Of a stretch of DNA of 50,437 nt, positions 49,846-50,437 are shown one piece after another. A program made the position numbers and the translations under genes. The notes beneath the pieces were generated by a model. It worked only from the letters and a program-made list of their open reading frames with translations, did no database searches and was not told the DNA's origin. Position 1 is the first letter of the stretch. Each line of letters opens with the position of its first letter. Origin of the DNA: an uncultured Prevotellaceae bacterium (GTDB lineage: Bacteria; Bacteroidota; Bacteroidia; Bacteroidales; Bacteroidaceae); the NCBI GenBank assembly GCA_900318915.1, contig ONMI01000034.1:1-50437 (forward strand), written 5' to 3'.

Positions 49846-50373
49846 CTACGGAGCTGCACTCTGTTCTATTCTCTTTAAGCACAAATGGGTAGAATCATTA
49901 TCAAGATACATATAATTAACTGTAGTATACCCAAGACTACCTGTTTTGTAGGTTTTAAATACTACTTGGTATTTACCGTTAAGTAAATGTCCTTCTGCTT
50001 CAATAAATATTGAATCGGGATCGAATGAAATCATCTCCCAGGTTCCATTTCTTTCTTCTTCTATCTTTACAATTTCCTGATATGTAACTCTTGCGTTAGT
50101 GGTGCTGTTTTCACTTTTAAAGATTGGCAGGCATATATTGTCCTTGTGTATTTGAACGACAAACCCAAAGGGTATAACATCAAAATACCGATATACGTAT
50201 GACGAATCCAACTCTATTTCATATGTACCCTGAAGATTTGTATAAATACGAGAATGTACAATTCTGTATTTATTAATTCCTATCGCAAATAAAATAATAA
50301 GCAGGACAATTATTAACACAATAGATAGTCTATTGATTAATAAGAGGCGTATATTGTTTTTTTTCTTTATCAT
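49846..50373 (-). CDS. Single-span membrane protein, immunity-like, unknown
   Basis: 175 residues. Basic N-terminus (MIKKKNNIRLLLINR), one transmembrane helix (about 15-33, LSIVLIIVLLIILFAIGI), then an extracytoplasmic domain of about 135 residues with alternating strands and no known motif. A+T-rich like the gene at 49032. It overlaps the end of an upstream reading frame by 44 nt (50330-50373), as closely coupled toxin-immunity pairs often do, and lies next to Rhs debris. An immunity role is a guess from context; no family was recognised. Confidence 0.65.
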   Translation of the reverse strand: MIKKKNNIRLLLINRLSIVLIIVLLIILFAIGINKYRIVHSRIYTNLQGTYEIELDSSYVYRYFDVIPFGFVVQIHKDNICLPIFKSENSTTNARVTYQEIVKIEEERNGTWEMISFDPDSIFIEAEGHLLNGKYQVVFKTYKTGSLGYTTVNYMYLDNDSTHLCLKRIEQSAAP

Positions 50374-50437
50374 ATCTTCCTATTGCTGATAAAATATTTT
50401 TACCTATCTTTTCAACATCTTTATTATTTGTGCTATT
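50330..50437 (-). CDS. C-terminal end of an upstream gene (partial)
   Basis: From the window edge a reverse frame is open for 35 codons (NSTNNKDVEKIGKNILSAIG, then RYDKEKKQYTPLINQ) to a TAG at 50330-50332. The other two frames soon meet stops, and the composition fits coding sequence. It overlaps the 175-residue gene by 44 nt. It could be the C-terminus of an Rhs-linked toxin or other effector; only the missing sequence can show this. Confidence 0.45.
   Translation of the reverse strand, partial: NSTNNKDVEKIGKNILSAIGRYDKEKKQYTPLINQ

Overview
The window looks like chromosomal DNA of a Bacteroidales bacterium, most likely Prevotella or a close relative. The evidence is a SusC/SusD pair, many lipoproteins and AxA|Q signal peptides, short C-terminal tails of the type-IX-secretion (T9SS) style, an FprA flavoprotein, an animal-type glutaminyl cyclase, and repeated use of the Bacteroidetes promoter form TTTG/TTG - about 20 nt - TAnnTTTG in place of sigma-70 boxes. 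No rRNA, tRNA, CRISPR array or transposase was seen.

Layout. 1-6.4 kb: a partial membrane protein, then a SusC-SusD-lipoprotein operon read leftwards without a linked hydrolase. 6.4-12.5 kb: a leftward operon miaB, MsbA-like ABC exporter, LpxL-like acyltransferase, WaaP-like kinase, GT4 glycosyltransferase (envelope/lipid A-core). 12.5-12.7 kb: two tandem hairpin repeat units. 12.7-17.6 kb: a leftward operon of a membrane TPR regulator, a CBM9-like protein, an SDR epimerase and a PAP2 enzyme. 17.8-24.5 kb: secreted and lipid-anchored proteins (a gingipain-family protein that seems to have lost both catalytic residues, a FISUMP-type protein, several unknowns), separated by duplicated terminator-promoter segments that still carry fragments of an old C-terminal tail. 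24.5-28.2 kb: a LOG-family enzyme flanked by two stand-alone AAA ATPase genes; the second sits in a 1.6-kb insert bounded by a perfect 39-bp direct repeat of the end of the LOG gene. 28.2-31.5 kb: PfkB kinase, FprA and membrane acyltransferase operon. 31.6-36.6 kb: M16 peptidase, then a serpin, a second TPR membrane regulator and a tailed secreted protein. 36.6-40.7 kb: histidine acid phosphatase and an M6 metalloprotease, divergent. 40.7-44.1 kb: Lrp/AsnC regulator, a C26 amidotransferase-M19 dipeptidase fusion and a glutaminyl cyclase. 44.3-46.8 kb: three tandem FKBP prolyl isomerases. 46.9-48.9 kb: a sirtuin and an outer-membrane barrel protein. 48.9-50.4 kb: an A+T-rich island with a broken Rhs/YD-repeat fragment and small genes that look like toxin/immunity debris.

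How the parts relate. Much of the window serves the cell envelope: outer-membrane import, lipid A/core assembly, periplasmic folding (FKBPs), N-terminal pyroglutamate formation (glutaminyl cyclase, with a dozen predicted mature N-terminal glutamines in this window alone), and secreted proteases with a protease inhibitor. The two regions with clear rearrangement are 21.6-28.2 kb (segmental duplications and ATPase insertions) and the right end (Rhs debris). All functions are inferred from reading the sequence; no database search was possible.
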